The translations under genes and the position numbers were made by a program. DNA of 54,394 nt, taken from an uncultured Bacilli bacterium (lineage in GTDB: Bacteria > Bacillota_I > Bacilli_A > RF39 > UBA660). Positions 28,001-36,069 of the stretch are shown here, in pieces; within the stretch, counting starts at the first letter, position 1; each line of letters begins with the position of its first letter. The notes under the pieces are model-generated. The model was given only the letters and a program-made list of their open reading frames with translations, was not told the DNA's origin and did not search any database. The stretch lies in the NCBI GenBank assembly GCA_947629655.1, contig CANREL010000008.1, positions 1 through 54,394 of the forward strand. Reading direction: 5' to 3'.

Positions 28001-28586
28001 AACCTTCGATTGTTTTAGCAGCACCTTTAGTAGTAGATACTGACATATTAGCAGCTGTTTTTAAAATATTGTCAAATGTATTATGTTTTATTAATGAACC
28101 TTCATCTAATTTTTCTAACTTGTTGGAAGTTAGACCTATACTATCCATTAATTCTTTTGTCTTATTTCTACCTATTTCTATATCAATAGCATCTCTGTTT
28201 TTTCTATATTCATCAGCATCAATAAGACCTAATCTGCTTTTAATATTATTAATTCCATGTCCAGTAGTAAAAGTTAGCGCATCATCTGCTATTTCTACTG
28301 CTTTTGCAGCATAAGTACCTGCATTAATAGCAAGATTAGAACCTGTTTTTAAAACATTTTTAGATAGAGTCCCAATGTCTTTAAGTTGAAAACCATCATT
28401 TAATGGTGCAAAAAAACTATCATTTTTCTTTTTTTCTTCTCGCTTTTTCTGATCTTTTAACTGCTGTTGATAAGAATTAAATTCATTTTGAGTGGTATAA
28501 ACACCTCTAGATGGGTCCCACACTGCAACTTCATTTTCATCTTCTTCTTCCCACGAAGCGGTTGTTGGATTCCAAACTCGAGCCAT
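22044..28586 (-). CDS. Giant 2180-residue polyvalent/ejection protein (metalloprotease motif, MuF-C/PBECR-like, LPD38-like)
   Basis: N-terminal 1-460: several hydrophobic or amphipathic stretches (e.g. 'ATEIATEWITGGIPGLEG', 'SAAIIGGITGGFLNLPG'). About 570-680: 'LLVHEITHSI' with 'DEVLADISG' downstream, an HExxH zinc-protease motif. About 768-912: 'NPSHIRKNILTAKEAQNLGL', 'HYHGLGKDIFIKAIDSLDNP', 'INRVKSIYGYD', a MuF-C/PBECR-like domain. About 1060-1240: charged coiled coil. About 1330-1920: LPD38-like polyvalent region. About 1930-2180: degenerate repeats of the type 'DYINSLNLSxxQK'. Such multidomain proteins are thought to be packaged and injected with phage DNA. The position after the tail-tube gene is that of podovirus internal virion proteins. 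Confidence 0.8.
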   Translation of the reverse strand: MARVWNPTTASWEEEDENEVAVWDPSRGVYTTQNEFNSYQQQLKDQKKREEKKKNDSFFAPLNDGFQLKDIGTLSKNVLKTGSNLAINAGTYAAKAVEIADDALTFTTGHGINNIKSRLGLIDADEYRKNRDAIDIEIGRNKTKELMDSIGLTSNKLEKLDEGSLIKHNTFDNILKTAANMSVSTTKGAAKTIEGWYDTLNDWDSRINDGLAHNLGIISDEEYKRRREKVKQNIAVDSVEEGMKALGWDEQMWNQFEDGSFSKRNNMLGQFSEAVGGMVPNLLVGQSVGLGDGAGSYKSLKGLSTSQKILTGATNFGKATLYNLPSNLSLAGGVYGNSLEEAYANGATDSEAAKYAIMQSATEIATEWITGGIPGLEGTGLLDKGADFLIDKATGKIKNEAVKGLIKTLSHAGYEMIGEATEEGLSEILSPIIKNATYSEGEKINWDDVVSAAIIGGITGGFLNLPGTVHDVSNVVRENQKVNSTSLNESENNDISIANEPNSSELDLSNINTQSQQTNQNTATNDSNIDNIQNTQYEYVKSDNTKIDNLRKSASENLERSERTTQLVNTIEKVIEDKNYNVFFDPTITNDKGVSVNAQIKTLDNGEVEIRLNPNSDRAGEFLLVHEITHSISNDDLRSFVNDYASKNKDFADAIKSLEETYGTTDISDEVLADISGQLFGNQEFINNLSTKKPSLFRRIYNSIISIANKITGNSNEALFIKDLKNKWETAYRNTTQEQVVNNLNNTKYHVSANLSNDINNILSNIKERNPVRLRDYTPDVLVQNGIKNLPMYENPSHIRKNILTAKEAQNLGLSVTPKDHYHGLGKDIFIKAIDSLDNPRVIFQNKNNSDNYLILTTIKDNNNNNIIIPIEIETTTNVNNLTIDINRVKSIYGYDRVSPNLNKYIKDNINANKLKKIYEQKKKPSTNITSQLTSHIDNIAQSEENVKLPTKYSMQENVNNIQKLEKNNYSNLKEDNTQNSLTDKNWQQHLEKNYKSSGTRTVLKGIKSTKKNTLPYINTKSVVGEEKSYYEFSQDKINSLRSDLKNLKSKKVSENLKPLFDSGYSVQDIESTLNNIERNIIHEPKNMSKLEKLIRNKFEIDFEKYTQEYEKKGISKNQKKIFENEFTISKLKVEQQDVIERMDNRISQKQNLYDQLKNKDTKKASEILQQIEMLKNQQANRKLEYEDRIKRLTERNKSLNEKDNSTEFKRQEQRALKQDEYRELAFKMTENMVEWKDKLRGISYEINTMKRNLYAIMSNEEATKIYETYFRTITDNNAKMEKYINSYNERINKLNLSQKEAIAVQMLGEYKYNKETLVTGGQVDEFMTKNKLDYKKVENAVEVFRNIYDEIIVKTNKILAEQGMKTIEYRKGYFPHFVDQSPVTRFGKIAEKLDFKVNDDKLPTDIAGITDMFKPGKVWFRNAQQRKGKYTDFNALKGYDNYIRGAAEIIFHTEDIQKLRALESVIRYQYTDSSFAEELDKIYKDISIDADEKQRQVDELKAKVVNPLGNFATVIKDYTDSLANKKAIGDRSLEHSLGREIYSTMTNIQSRVSANMVGLNISSALTNFIPITQAYSQISTKNMAKAIRETISSQHKTDNLSNASTFLTNRNNQAERLYKTKLDTLNQKASLLFESIDDFTSNVIVRGKYYENLEKGMSDIEALRNADEFAKDIMAGRDKGSMPTIMNRKNPLMKLFTAFQLEVNNQYGYMLKDMPRDLKDEELNKLIGAFAKMFLGAWLYNKFSESVTGRKSAFSPIDIVVDAVNTVQNENMSGYDKFNTIMEDVAGEVPFIGGLVGGGRLPISSALPDLANTTEALFNLSDKDKRVNSLKTLKSELMKPVFYVAMPFGGGQIKKTIEGASMYSHDLPGSYTSNGKLRFEADKSAIGVVKSLAFGQYASKNAKEYFDNGYAPLTKEQQEEIKKLGISVNEYREYRSAYSNLNKIKADKNSNGDSIPGSASGKKAYSIINNKSYSKDQKNYLLDVISKNSGITVDDLNNLENNEDIFKYFYSLNNDKKREFLDEIKNNNFTSRQLYDYNIYKKQMEDKYVNVIAKQQVIDYIQNSNLTSDQKLHLYFKNYGSEEQSHIIQNFNIDSTSFLNTINYVNNIKDEFSGSSYSDYRKNKIFDYINSLNLSTPQKVVLFRLSGYSLSNYKSSMFNYINSMNLSKYEKDSLWNYLY

Positions 28587-28602
28587 AATATCACCCCTTT
28601 AT

Positions 28603-29532
28603 TTATTTTTTTGGCACTTGTTCATATCTATTTATAGAACCATTCCAGATGTAATATTTTCCTTGGCATTCCCAAACAGTTTGATTTGAGATATTAACAC
28701 CACTACTATTTGTTACATTTTTGCCATATAGATCTTTAGCCTTTTTCCCTGTAGATTTAACTTTAACACCACCTATATTGTTAGGTTGATAATAAACTCC
28801 ATTTTTGTCAGTGGTCTTAAATGTGCCATACTTGGTATCTGGATTTATATCGCCAGAATAATAATTTGTATTAATTTGTTGAACTTTTTGACTATCACTA
28901 AATTGTTTTTGTTGTAGTGCAAGATTTGTATTATATTGTCTAACGCTTTCTCTATATTGTTTCTCTTGCATCTCTTTTTCCCATGCTGCTTGTTGAGCAT
29001 TATAATAATTTTGATAAGCTTGTAATCCTGCCTGTCTAGCTTGCTCTTCTAGTTGAGCTCGTGTATTAGCAAGATTTGAATCATACTGAGCATTAGTATT
29101 AGATATATTAGTATCAAATTGAAGATTTGTATCACCAATTTGTGAATCAATATTTTGTAATTCATCTGCTTTTCTGTTTAATATATCATTTAAATTTCTT
29201 CCATAAGAGTTATTGATTGAATTTACTTGTGAACCAACTATACCTTGTGTCCCTAACCCAGCTCTATTTAAGGCGCTTTGATTATCTCGCAATGAAAGCA
29301 ATCTATTTATATTAGCCTGTCTAGCATCGGTTGCAGCTGTTTCTGATGCTGCCTCTTTACTTTTATTTAACTGATCAATAGCTGATTGTCTTTGAGCATT
29401 TAATTCATTTAATGCAGCATCACGTTGTTGATTTAATGCGTCTAATACGTATTGATTCTTTTTCAAGTAATCTTGTTCTGTTTGTGTTTGTTTCTTTTCT
29501 GCTGCTTTTTGCCAATCACTCACTGATGCCAT
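28603..29532 (-). CDS. Coiled-coil internal virion protein
   Basis: A 309-residue protein, Gln/Asn/Ala-rich. The first two thirds are predicted coiled coil ('QRDAALNELNAQRQSAIDQL', 'QFDTNISNTNAQYDSN', 'QLEEQARQAGLQAYQ'). The C-terminal 100 residues are beta-rich with a 'WECQGKYYIWNG' end. No Cys except one in the tail. The order tail tube, coiled-coil protein, giant protein matches ejection-protein cassettes of short-tailed phages, so it is probably an injected DNA-channel component. Confidence 0.65.
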   Translation of the reverse strand: MASVSDWQKAAEKKQTQTEQDYLKKNQYVLDALNQQRDAALNELNAQRQSAIDQLNKSKEAASETAATDARQANINRLLSLRDNQSALNRAGLGTQGIVGSQVNSINNSYGRNLNDILNRKADELQNIDSQIGDTNLQFDTNISNTNAQYDSNLANTRAQLEEQARQAGLQAYQNYYNAQQAAWEKEMQEKQYRESVRQYNTNLALQQKQFSDSQKVQQINTNYYSGDINPDTKYGTFKTTDKNGVYYQPNNIGGVKVKSTGKKAKDLYGKNVTNSSGVNISNQTVWECQGKYYIWNGSINRYEQVPKK

Positions 29533-29547
29533 TTTTTAATCACCTCT

Positions 29548-31380
29548 CTAATCTCCTCTATATTTTCCAGAATTTACATATTCTAAAAAGAGACGCTCAA
29601 ATGTTAATCGAGTGTCTTTATTGTTTTTAAAAAATATTTTAACGAACATAAATTTTTGTATTTTTTCTTTTTCTTGAATTACTTTTGGGAAATTGTCTTT
29701 TAATTCCTTATACTCTTTGTGAACAATTTCAACAGTACCATCATCTAATTCATATCCTAAAATCAAATCTGAATCAACAATTGGATTTAAAACAACTGTT
29801 AAATTCTTTATTGTTTTTGCAACTGTATTTGAATTTAATTCTAAAAATGGAGTTTCCCAATATACATCAATAGGTTTATCAATATCTAAGTAAGTATTAT
29901 TAAACTTACATATTTTTCCATCAGCTGTACCGAAATACAATTCGTCATTCCAACTAAATAGTACCCTTGCTGGTACATCATCCCAATACCACCATTCATA
30001 TTGATATTGTTCAGTTTTAGAATTTTTTGGATAACTTAAATATCTAGAATCAGCAATGTAAATATGGTTATTAACACATAAGTAATACTTGCCTTGAAAC
30101 GAATACGAAAAAGCTTCTTCTAAATTTTGTTCTTTCATTAATCTTCCATTTATATAATAACTTCTAGACTGAAAAGCTTTTTCACCATTATTTTGTCCAA
30201 TGATAGAAAATACTCCTTGATTTGTTAAAGTTAAAGGATCATTAAGTAAGTTAGTATTAGCATATTTAGATATACATCCTATGTTTTTAATTCCATCTCT
30301 TAATGGAAAAACCTCAGTATTGTCTAATAAATTAGAACTTCTATAATATAAAGTACAATCTGTATCAGATTGTTTCTTTTGAATTGCAAGAGTTCCATCG
30401 TTTAATCTAGAGTATGAAATTATAGGCTCAGTACCAATTTTAGTAAAGTTTTGATCTGGCCAATATGTAGGATCATCTTGTGCTGAATAAAAATCGTAAT
30501 TAGGTAAATCAGGATTTCCTGATACAAATATGCGATTATTGTTTCCTTCATATCCGAATAAAGTTGCAATGTCACATTTATTGATTTTATCTGGATTTTC
30601 TTTTGAAACTTTGCTATAACGAATACTAACATTATCTCTTCCTAAAACTGGACTTTCACCTGGAGCTTTTGTAAGTTCAACTATTCCTTTTTCTTTATCT
30701 ACTTTATAATCAGTTACTACTTCCCAATCACCAGTATCTTTTAACACTTGAACTAAATCAACATCTGTGATATTAGAATCATCTAATTTAAATTTAGTTT
30801 GTTCTCTTTCTTTAATACTTCCATTTTCTTCTTTTTTTATTACTTCTGTTAAGAAAGTATTTATTCGATATGGTGACATAAGATTAATTAATTCATAATC
30901 TTCACCACCACCAGATGCATCTCTTGAAATTGAAGTTGTTGGTATATAACCACATTCGTCTAAAAACCTTGCTTCATATCCGTTTTCAAATTGTCCATAA
31001 CAAACAGCACGCGTTCCATCGAAAATGATTAATTTATCTTCTATATATATTCCTGTAGATCTACTATCAGTCATTCCTGTTAGTATAACTGTTTTTGTTT
31101 TAAAATTATCTGTTACTTCATACAATTTATCACCAGAATGAATTAAAAATAATTCTTTTGTTTTTGTATCAAAATTCCAACATCCATTAATTTGGCCATC
31201 AAACTCTAATATCTTTTCATAGCCATTTCTAGTCTCATTAAATCCATCATTATTAATTAAATTTTTTGCATTTGGACTTCTTCTTTTGTCAACTTCAATA
31301 GGAGAAGATGTAAAATCAACTCCCATAAAGTTTTCAATTGTATATATATTTTTTGATTTTGCAGCTGGTACATTATACAT
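29548..31380 (-). CDS. Tail-tube / DNA-stabilisation-like protein of a short-tailed phage
   Basis: A 610-residue beta-rich protein. 'ENFMGVDFTSSPIEVDKRRSPNAKNLI' and 'RNGYEKILEFDGQINGCW' at the N-terminus, and repeated blade-like strands ('DKLIIFDGTRAVCYG', 'NRIFVSGNPDLPNYDFYSA', 'QGKYYLCVNNHIYIAD', 'DELYFGTADGKICKF') suggest a propeller, as in podovirus tail-tube/stabilisation proteins. Its ATG overlaps the stop of the adaptor gene (TAATG), so the two are coupled. Confidence 0.75.
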   Translation of the reverse strand: MYNVPAAKSKNIYTIENFMGVDFTSSPIEVDKRRSPNAKNLINNDGFNETRNGYEKILEFDGQINGCWNFDTKTKELFLIHSGDKLYEVTDNFKTKTVILTGMTDSRSTGIYIEDKLIIFDGTRAVCYGQFENGYEARFLDECGYIPTTSISRDASGGGEDYELINLMSPYRINTFLTEVIKKEENGSIKEREQTKFKLDDSNITDVDLVQVLKDTGDWEVVTDYKVDKEKGIVELTKAPGESPVLGRDNVSIRYSKVSKENPDKINKCDIATLFGYEGNNNRIFVSGNPDLPNYDFYSAQDDPTYWPDQNFTKIGTEPIISYSRLNDGTLAIQKKQSDTDCTLYYRSSNLLDNTEVFPLRDGIKNIGCISKYANTNLLNDPLTLTNQGVFSIIGQNNGEKAFQSRSYYINGRLMKEQNLEEAFSYSFQGKYYLCVNNHIYIADSRYLSYPKNSKTEQYQYEWWYWDDVPARVLFSWNDELYFGTADGKICKFNNTYLDIDKPIDVYWETPFLELNSNTVAKTIKNLTVVLNPIVDSDLILGYELDDGTVEIVHKEYKELKDNFPKVIQEKEKIQKFMFVKIFFKNNKDTRLTFERLFLEYVNSGKYRGD

Positions 31381-31979
31381 TAATAATCACCGCTATAAAT
31401 GGTTTGAATGTTATTAGGAATTGGATTATAATTATGGTCCTGGAAATTTTGAATTGTTTGATAAAATTCGTTCATATAAATTGTTGATAGTTGGACATCA
31501 TCATCTTTATATAGTTCACCAGCGATATAAAGTGGAATCGCTACTGTAAGTGGTGTTGGAATTTCTAAATCTGTACTAGAAGATGAAGATGAAGTTAATA
31601 AATCAGGATATGATTCATAATAAACTATAATTTGTCCACTACTCCAATTTTTAATAACTAGCTGATTGTTTCCTTCTAATTCATATCCCTCATAAGTACC
31701 TCCATCATTGACGATTTGATAGACTTTTTTAAAGTTAGACAACTTATTCAAATCATATCTTTCAGTATCTTCTTTCTTTTTTAATACATATTTTTTTATT
31801 AGAGGTTGAACATTTTCTAATATTATATTAATCGCTTCGTTAGCTGCCTGTGGCATTGCAAATAAATATGTTTTATATTTTTTATCTTGTTTATATTCAT
31901 TTAAGTTATTAATTGTTAATTCTTCTTTGTTTAAAAACATTTTTTTTAATGATTCGATTTGAATTTGACCCCAATTCAT
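31380..31979 (-). CDS. Head-tail adaptor-like protein
   Basis: A 199-residue mainly helical protein with 'ESLKKMFLNKEELTINNL' and 'YLFAMPQAANEAINIIL' near the N-terminus and 'LPTPLTVAIPLYIAGELYKDDDVQLSTIYMNEF' near the end. That last segment is typical of podovirus adaptor/tail-tube-A-type proteins. It sits between the capsid gene and the tail-tube gene. The TAATG overlap with the next gene supports a joint function. A good GGAGTGAT site precedes the ATG. Confidence 0.65.
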   Translation of the reverse strand: MNWGQIQIESLKKMFLNKEELTINNLNEYKQDKKYKTYLFAMPQAANEAINIILENVQPLIKKYVLKKKEDTERYDLNKLSNFKKVYQIVNDGGTYEGYELEGNNQLVIKNWSSGQIIVYYESYPDLLTSSSSSSTDLEIPTPLTVAIPLYIAGELYKDDDVQLSTIYMNEFYQTIQNFQDHNYNPIPNNIQTIYSGDY

Positions 31980-32038
31980 AAAATCACTCCTTCTTACAAG
32001 TTTGCAAGAGTTGCACTTGCTTTTACTACTAACTTGAT

Positions 32039-32062
32039 GAAAAAAAGCAATAAATGCTTTTT
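32039..32062 (-). terminator. Terminator between capsid genes and tail genes
   Basis: AAAAAGCA / TGCTTTTT stem with a 5-nt loop; on the minus strand the stem runs into seven T. It may damp late transcription after the capsid genes rather than end it. Confidence 0.65.
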
Positions 32063-32069
32063 ATTTTTA

Positions 32070-32462
32070 TTACCCAAGATATCCTGCATTTTTTAAAATG
32101 TTATAAACTTCTTGTGGAACAGAAACATCTTCACCACGTTTTAAATTATATGTATAACCTCCAATAGTAACTGGAACATTTAAATCAGTTGGATTCAACT
32201 CGCTCTTTGGAATTCTTACAGTTACTTTTTTTTGTTGATTTAATTTATCTCTAATAGATAAACTTTCTTGTTTTAGTTTTGCTTCAGTAAATTTTGCTTC
32301 TGTTCTTTTTAATTCTTCTTCTGCTCTTTTAATTGCTTCTTGAGATTTGTTTAATTCGTCTTCTTTTGAAGATAATATTTTTTGTTTTTCTTCTAACTCT
32401 TTCTGTAAAGAAAGAAGTTCTTCTTGTGTTAAAACTTTATTTTCATCTTTATTATTAGCCAT
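32070..32462 (-). CDS. Small coiled-coil virion-associated protein
   Basis: A 130-residue protein. Residues 10-75 form a charged coiled coil (Glu/Lys heptads). The C-terminal 50 residues contain 'VTVRIPKSELNPTDLNVPVTIGGYTYNLKRG' and 'VPQEVYNILKNAGYLG', a pattern found in small proteins encoded next to phage capsid genes. It may be a capsid accessory or head-completion protein. Function inferred from position only. Confidence 0.6.
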   Translation of the reverse strand: MANNKDENKVLTQEELLSLQKELEEKQKILSSKEDELNKSQEAIKRAEEELKRTEAKFTEAKLKQESLSIRDKLNQQKKVTVRIPKSELNPTDLNVPVTIGGYTYNLKRGEDVSVPQEVYNILKNAGYLG

Positions 32463-32493
32463 TTTTTCCTCCTAAAAAATTAAGAGCAAGTGA

Positions 32494-33435
32494 TTATTCT
32501 TCACTTGCTCCTGTTTCGATTCTTACAATTCCAAGTTCATTTAAACGCACTGATGTAAAGAAAGCTTTCCATCCAATAGTGCCTCTTTGATCAAGCGGAT
32601 CATTGTTTCCAGAGCTACCAATTGGTTTAACTATAATTTTTGCTTTACCTTTACCTTTTTCAATATCAACAACACCGTATGAATGACGACCATAAACTAA
32701 TGCTTTATGAACATTAACTTCTTCTGAATTTTGCTCTGTTGCAACTTCTGTAGATACTCTTATTCTTACACCATCATATTCACCAATTTCACCAGTTAAC
32801 AATGCACGTGCATTGGCGTATTTAGCAACTTCAATAAATCCGTGTCCATCTGTATCTTTCTTAAAGTCATATTCTTGATCTGGATCAATGATTGCATGAA
32901 AGCATCCATCTTCATAAGGTCTAATATTCGCATTTTTTAATCTTCTTCTTGCTTTTCTTATTTCATCACCTGTTAATACATCTGTTTTTGTTACTTCATC
33001 TCTTGCTGCTTTTGAACCAGCATATTGAACAGTAGTACCAGCTGAAACAATATCATTAATTCTTGTATTAATCGTTTGAGCTGATTGTTCTCCGAACATC
33101 TCAGAAGTTTCGGTGATTATTGGATCTTTTCCTTGCATATCAAGAACATCTGTAACAGTTACATAGTCACCTTCTTGTTTGATAGTCGCTTTAACTGAAG
33201 AGATTTCTAGTTTACTGCCTTTTGGTGTAACTCCTTCCTCTAATGAATTCTTTGGAACTGGTAAACATCCCATCTTTCTAAACTCTACTGTTGTTCCTTT
33301 TCCTTTTGGAATAGGTTTTTTGTCAGCATCATCGTATAAATATAAATCTGGTTTTTCTCTTTCAAGCATTGTTCTATCATAAAATTCTTGATTCTCAACT
33401 GATAGACTCGCAATACTATTTAAATTTTCATCCAT
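32494..33435 (-). CDS. Major capsid protein, N4-gp56 family
   Basis: A 313-residue protein. 'FYDRTMLEREKPDLYLYDDA', 'IPKGKGTTVEFRKMG', 'SSVKATIKQEGDYVTVTDVL', 'AARDEVTKTDVLTGDEIRKA' and 'YGRHSYGVVDI' are the family landmarks. It forms the HK97-like shell. It is preceded by the scaffold gene and followed by a coiled-coil gene, and family length is normal (about 300-400). Confidence 0.9.
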   Translation of the reverse strand: MDENLNSIASLSVENQEFYDRTMLEREKPDLYLYDDADKKPIPKGKGTTVEFRKMGCLPVPKNSLEEGVTPKGSKLEISSVKATIKQEGDYVTVTDVLDMQGKDPIITETSEMFGEQSAQTINTRINDIVSAGTTVQYAGSKAARDEVTKTDVLTGDEIRKARRRLKNANIRPYEDGCFHAIIDPDQEYDFKKDTDGHGFIEVAKYANARALLTGEIGEYDGVRIRVSTEVATEQNSEEVNVHKALVYGRHSYGVVDIEKGKGKAKIIVKPIGSSGNNDPLDQRGTIGWKAFFTSVRLNELGIVRIETGASEE

Positions 33436-33456
33436 ATTTTCCCTCCTTGTTCGCCA

Positions 33457-34248
33457 TTAAATGCCTGATTTTACTTTTTCAACCTCTTTTAGGAATTCTT
33501 CACGAGACATTTTTGAATAATCAACGTGAGTATCGTTATCACTTGACAAACCACCTGGCGAACTCAAACTATTGGCGATGGTTTGTTTAGCTGTTTCTAC
33601 TCCTTTATTTCTAAATTGATTTTCCATTTTCTTGTAAGACTCATATAGTTCACATAAAGATTTGTTTTTACCATCAATGTAATCAGTGAATATCTCATCT
33701 TGTAATAATGATGTCAAATCAACATTAGGATATTTTAAGATAAACTCATCTACATCTTTTTGAGCTTTTTCTTCTGTTTCTCTTTTTGCTGTTTGCTGTT
33801 GTTCTTTTTCGCGTTGCTTTTCAGCAATATAAGAAGGATAATCAGTTATTGGATCTTTTCCATCTTGAGATAAAGCATACATATTTTCATATATTTCAAT
33901 ATCGTTTTCATCTTCAATAACTGTGTTAGTATAAGGATTTATTTTACCTTTTAAAGCATTTAGCCTTCCATCTTTTAATCCTTTTTCATAAGCTGTTTTA
34001 CTTTTTAATTTTCCTTCTTCTTCAGCTTTTCTTCTAACCTCAGCAAATTTTGAATTTTCGTTTTGTTGTTTTTCATCTTGTTTTTCATCAGTTTGTTTTT
34101 TTTGACCTTCAGTTAAATTAGACGATGTAGTATCTAATTCTTCGTGTTGTTCATTTTCAGTAACTTGTTCAGTAGATTCGTTTTCTACTTCTGTTAGATC
34201 GGCGACATCTAACTCTTTTTCGCCAGTAATTACTTCTTCTTTTTCCAT
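33457..34248 (-). CDS. Capsid assembly scaffolding protein
   Basis: A 263-residue Glu/Gln/Lys-rich protein with no hydrophobic core. The N-terminal 80 residues are acidic and disordered. Then 'YEKGLKDGRLNALKGKINPYTNTVIEDENDIEIYENMYAL' and a long helix follow, which resembles scaffolds of Bacillota phages. It lies directly upstream of the capsid gene, the usual scaffold position. It should be lost from mature heads. Confidence 0.8.
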   Translation of the reverse strand: MEKEEVITGEKELDVADLTEVENESTEQVTENEQHEELDTTSSNLTEGQKKQTDEKQDEKQQNENSKFAEVRRKAEEEGKLKSKTAYEKGLKDGRLNALKGKINPYTNTVIEDENDIEIYENMYALSQDGKDPITDYPSYIAEKQREKEQQQTAKRETEEKAQKDVDEFILKYPNVDLTSLLQDEIFTDYIDGKNKSLCELYESYKKMENQFRNKGVETAKQTIANSLSSPGGLSSDNDTHVDYSKMSREEFLKEVEKVKSGI

Positions 34249-34289
34249 AGTTTTTCCTTTCGTTTTGGATTTTTACTCTATTCCTGAGA

Positions 34290-34378
34290 AATAAAAAACA
34301 CTTAAAAAGTGTTTTAGTATCTTAATAGATACTATATTAATGATCATTTGATCATCAATATACTACCTATTAGGTAGT
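34290..34378 (-). other. Chain of four stem-loops between portal and scaffold genes
   Basis: Four inverted repeats follow one another: ACTACCTA/TAGGTAGT (34362-34378), TGATCA/TGATCA (34341-34354), TAGTATCT/AGATACTA with a TAAT loop (34315-34334), and AAAACACTT/AAGTGTTTT (34295-34315), the last followed on the minus strand by T6. The last is a likely terminator or attenuator; the others may be RNA processing or stability elements balancing portal against scaffold/capsid expression. Confidence 0.65.
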
Positions 34379-36069
34379 TAAATAATTTGTGGTGTTCCCA
34401 CTTGTTGATCATTAGGTGGATTCATAGAAGCATTTTGTTGCATAATCGCTGCTTCTTCTGCTTTTTTTCTTCGCATTTGTTGAAGTTTTCCTTTGAACGT
34501 CATTATTGATTCTGGATATAACTCAATATACTCATCTTGGTCAATAGTTCCATCTGCTTTTAATTGATCAAGTAAACCGATTGATAATGATTCAGTCCAA
34601 GTTCCACTTTGACCAACTTCAAGAGTAAGATCAAATTGAAAATCTTTATATTGATATCCATTCATTTGCTCAACATTCATTTGACCATCTTCCTCAAAAG
34701 CAAATTCTCTACCATCGTTATAATAATATTTAAAAAACTGTTCTTCGATTTTGCCAATCTTTTCATAAGTTCTATAAAACTTTTGTTGATATATCTCAAT
34801 TGGTTTTTTACTTTGATTTTGCAAAGCAATTATTGCACTTGCTGCCATATTTGCTCCTAAAACTTCACCTGTTACAACTTCTGTTGAACCTGTTGTTGTC
34901 CTAGTTAAATCCATTAATGAATTAGTTAATTGTAGAGCTTGCGGATTAAAACTTGGTGTTTGCATATATTGAACACCCCAACCATTGGTCTTAGAATAAT
35001 CTGTTAAAATCTCGCCTGGAGCATTAGTGATTTGTTGTCTCGCTAAAGCACCAACTTTTTGAATTATTTTAGGCCAAGCTGTTTGTTGAACTGAAAGCAA
35101 CATCATTCCTAAATTGAAATTTATTGCTTTATTATTAGGAATTGCTTGAGCAACTTCACCAATACCATAAATAGAATCTTTTCTATTTTTATGACAACCA
35201 AAAACAATTGGATATAATTGTTGATTAAAAAAAGATTCGTTTGTTTCTGCATTATCAGGCTCAGCTGTGTCATCTGAATCTATATCTTCTTCTTCTAATT
35301 TTATTTTTGATGTTTGAGGCTCCCAGAAAGTTGCTTCTTGAATCATTGCACTTTTAATTGATTTGGACCACATTACTTTTCCGTCTTTTCTAAAGTATTT
35401 AGTCAATACAGTACATACTTCATCATCTTTTGTAGCTTCGTCTTCAATTTCGTGATCTGGTTTAATTTCATCATAATTGTTCATTTTATTTTTCTTTGCT
35501 AGTTTTTTGACTGATTCTAAAGATTCAATCGATGCAATGATGATATATTTCTGTTTTTGCTCATCTCTTTCTCTAGGATTTGATAATATAACGTTTTTAG
35601 GATGAATAATCTCCCCTCTCATTCCTCCTAAATATTTTGTTTCCATACCACCTGTTATATTTTTATCCCAAAAGAAATGATAAATATATGAACCTAATTG
35701 TGTAGCATAATCTTGTGCTTGATCATCCAAATCTTGAAGCTTCATCTCCTTATTTATATTTTCTGAAAATCTAGTAAACAAATTAGCACCTTGAGTGGCC
35801 ATCTCAGCATATTGTCCAAAACTTTCTGATGGCCGATATACAATTTTTAATTTACCTGACAAAATGTTGGATTTTTTATTATCAGCAATCATTGAGCATA
35901 AATTTATAACTGGTCTAGGTAAGTTTTTAGTTCTTTGTGTTGCTTTTGGCCAGTGACGACCTTCGTAGAAGTTTTCTGCATCTGCCCACTCTTTTGTTAA
36001 ACCAGATCTATTGAAATAATTTAATCCGTGTTGATATTGCTGCCAAATTGTTCCAAAAGAATCACTCAT
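34378..36069 (-). CDS. Phage portal protein
   Basis: About 563 residues. The start is the third of three ATGs after GGAGG (8-nt spacing, 36069). 'WADAENFYEGRHWP', 'RPVINLCSMIADNKKSNIL', 'DYATQLGSYIYHFFWDKN', 'GMRGEIIHPKNVI' and 'QTPSFNPQALQLTNSLMDLTRTTTGSTEVVTGE' are portal landmarks. Gln-rich C-terminal tail. It forms the dodecameric DNA gate at the vertex. It overlaps the small upstream membrane gene by a few bases. Confidence 0.9.
   Translation of the reverse strand: MSDSFGTIWQQYQHGLNYFNRSGLTKEWADAENFYEGRHWPKATQRTKNLPRPVINLCSMIADNKKSNILSGKLKIVYRPSESFGQYAEMATQGANLFTRFSENINKEMKLQDLDDQAQDYATQLGSYIYHFFWDKNITGGMETKYLGGMRGEIIHPKNVILSNPRERDEQKQKYIIIASIESLESVKKLAKKNKMNNYDEIKPDHEIEDEATKDDEVCTVLTKYFRKDGKVMWSKSIKSAMIQEATFWEPQTSKIKLEEEDIDSDDTAEPDNAETNESFFNQQLYPIVFGCHKNRKDSIYGIGEVAQAIPNNKAINFNLGMMLLSVQQTAWPKIIQKVGALARQQITNAPGEILTDYSKTNGWGVQYMQTPSFNPQALQLTNSLMDLTRTTTGSTEVVTGEVLGANMAASAIIALQNQSKKPIEIYQQKFYRTYEKIGKIEEQFFKYYYNDGREFAFEEDGQMNVEQMNGYQYKDFQFDLTLEVGQSGTWTESLSIGLLDQLKADGTIDQDEYIELYPESIMTFKGKLQQMRRKKAEEAAIMQQNASMNPPNDQQVGTPQII

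Noticed and set aside
30420..30632. 70-codon frame inside the tail-tube gene
   Set aside because: It lies on the same strand in another frame of a well-supported gene and has no family pattern or ribosome site.
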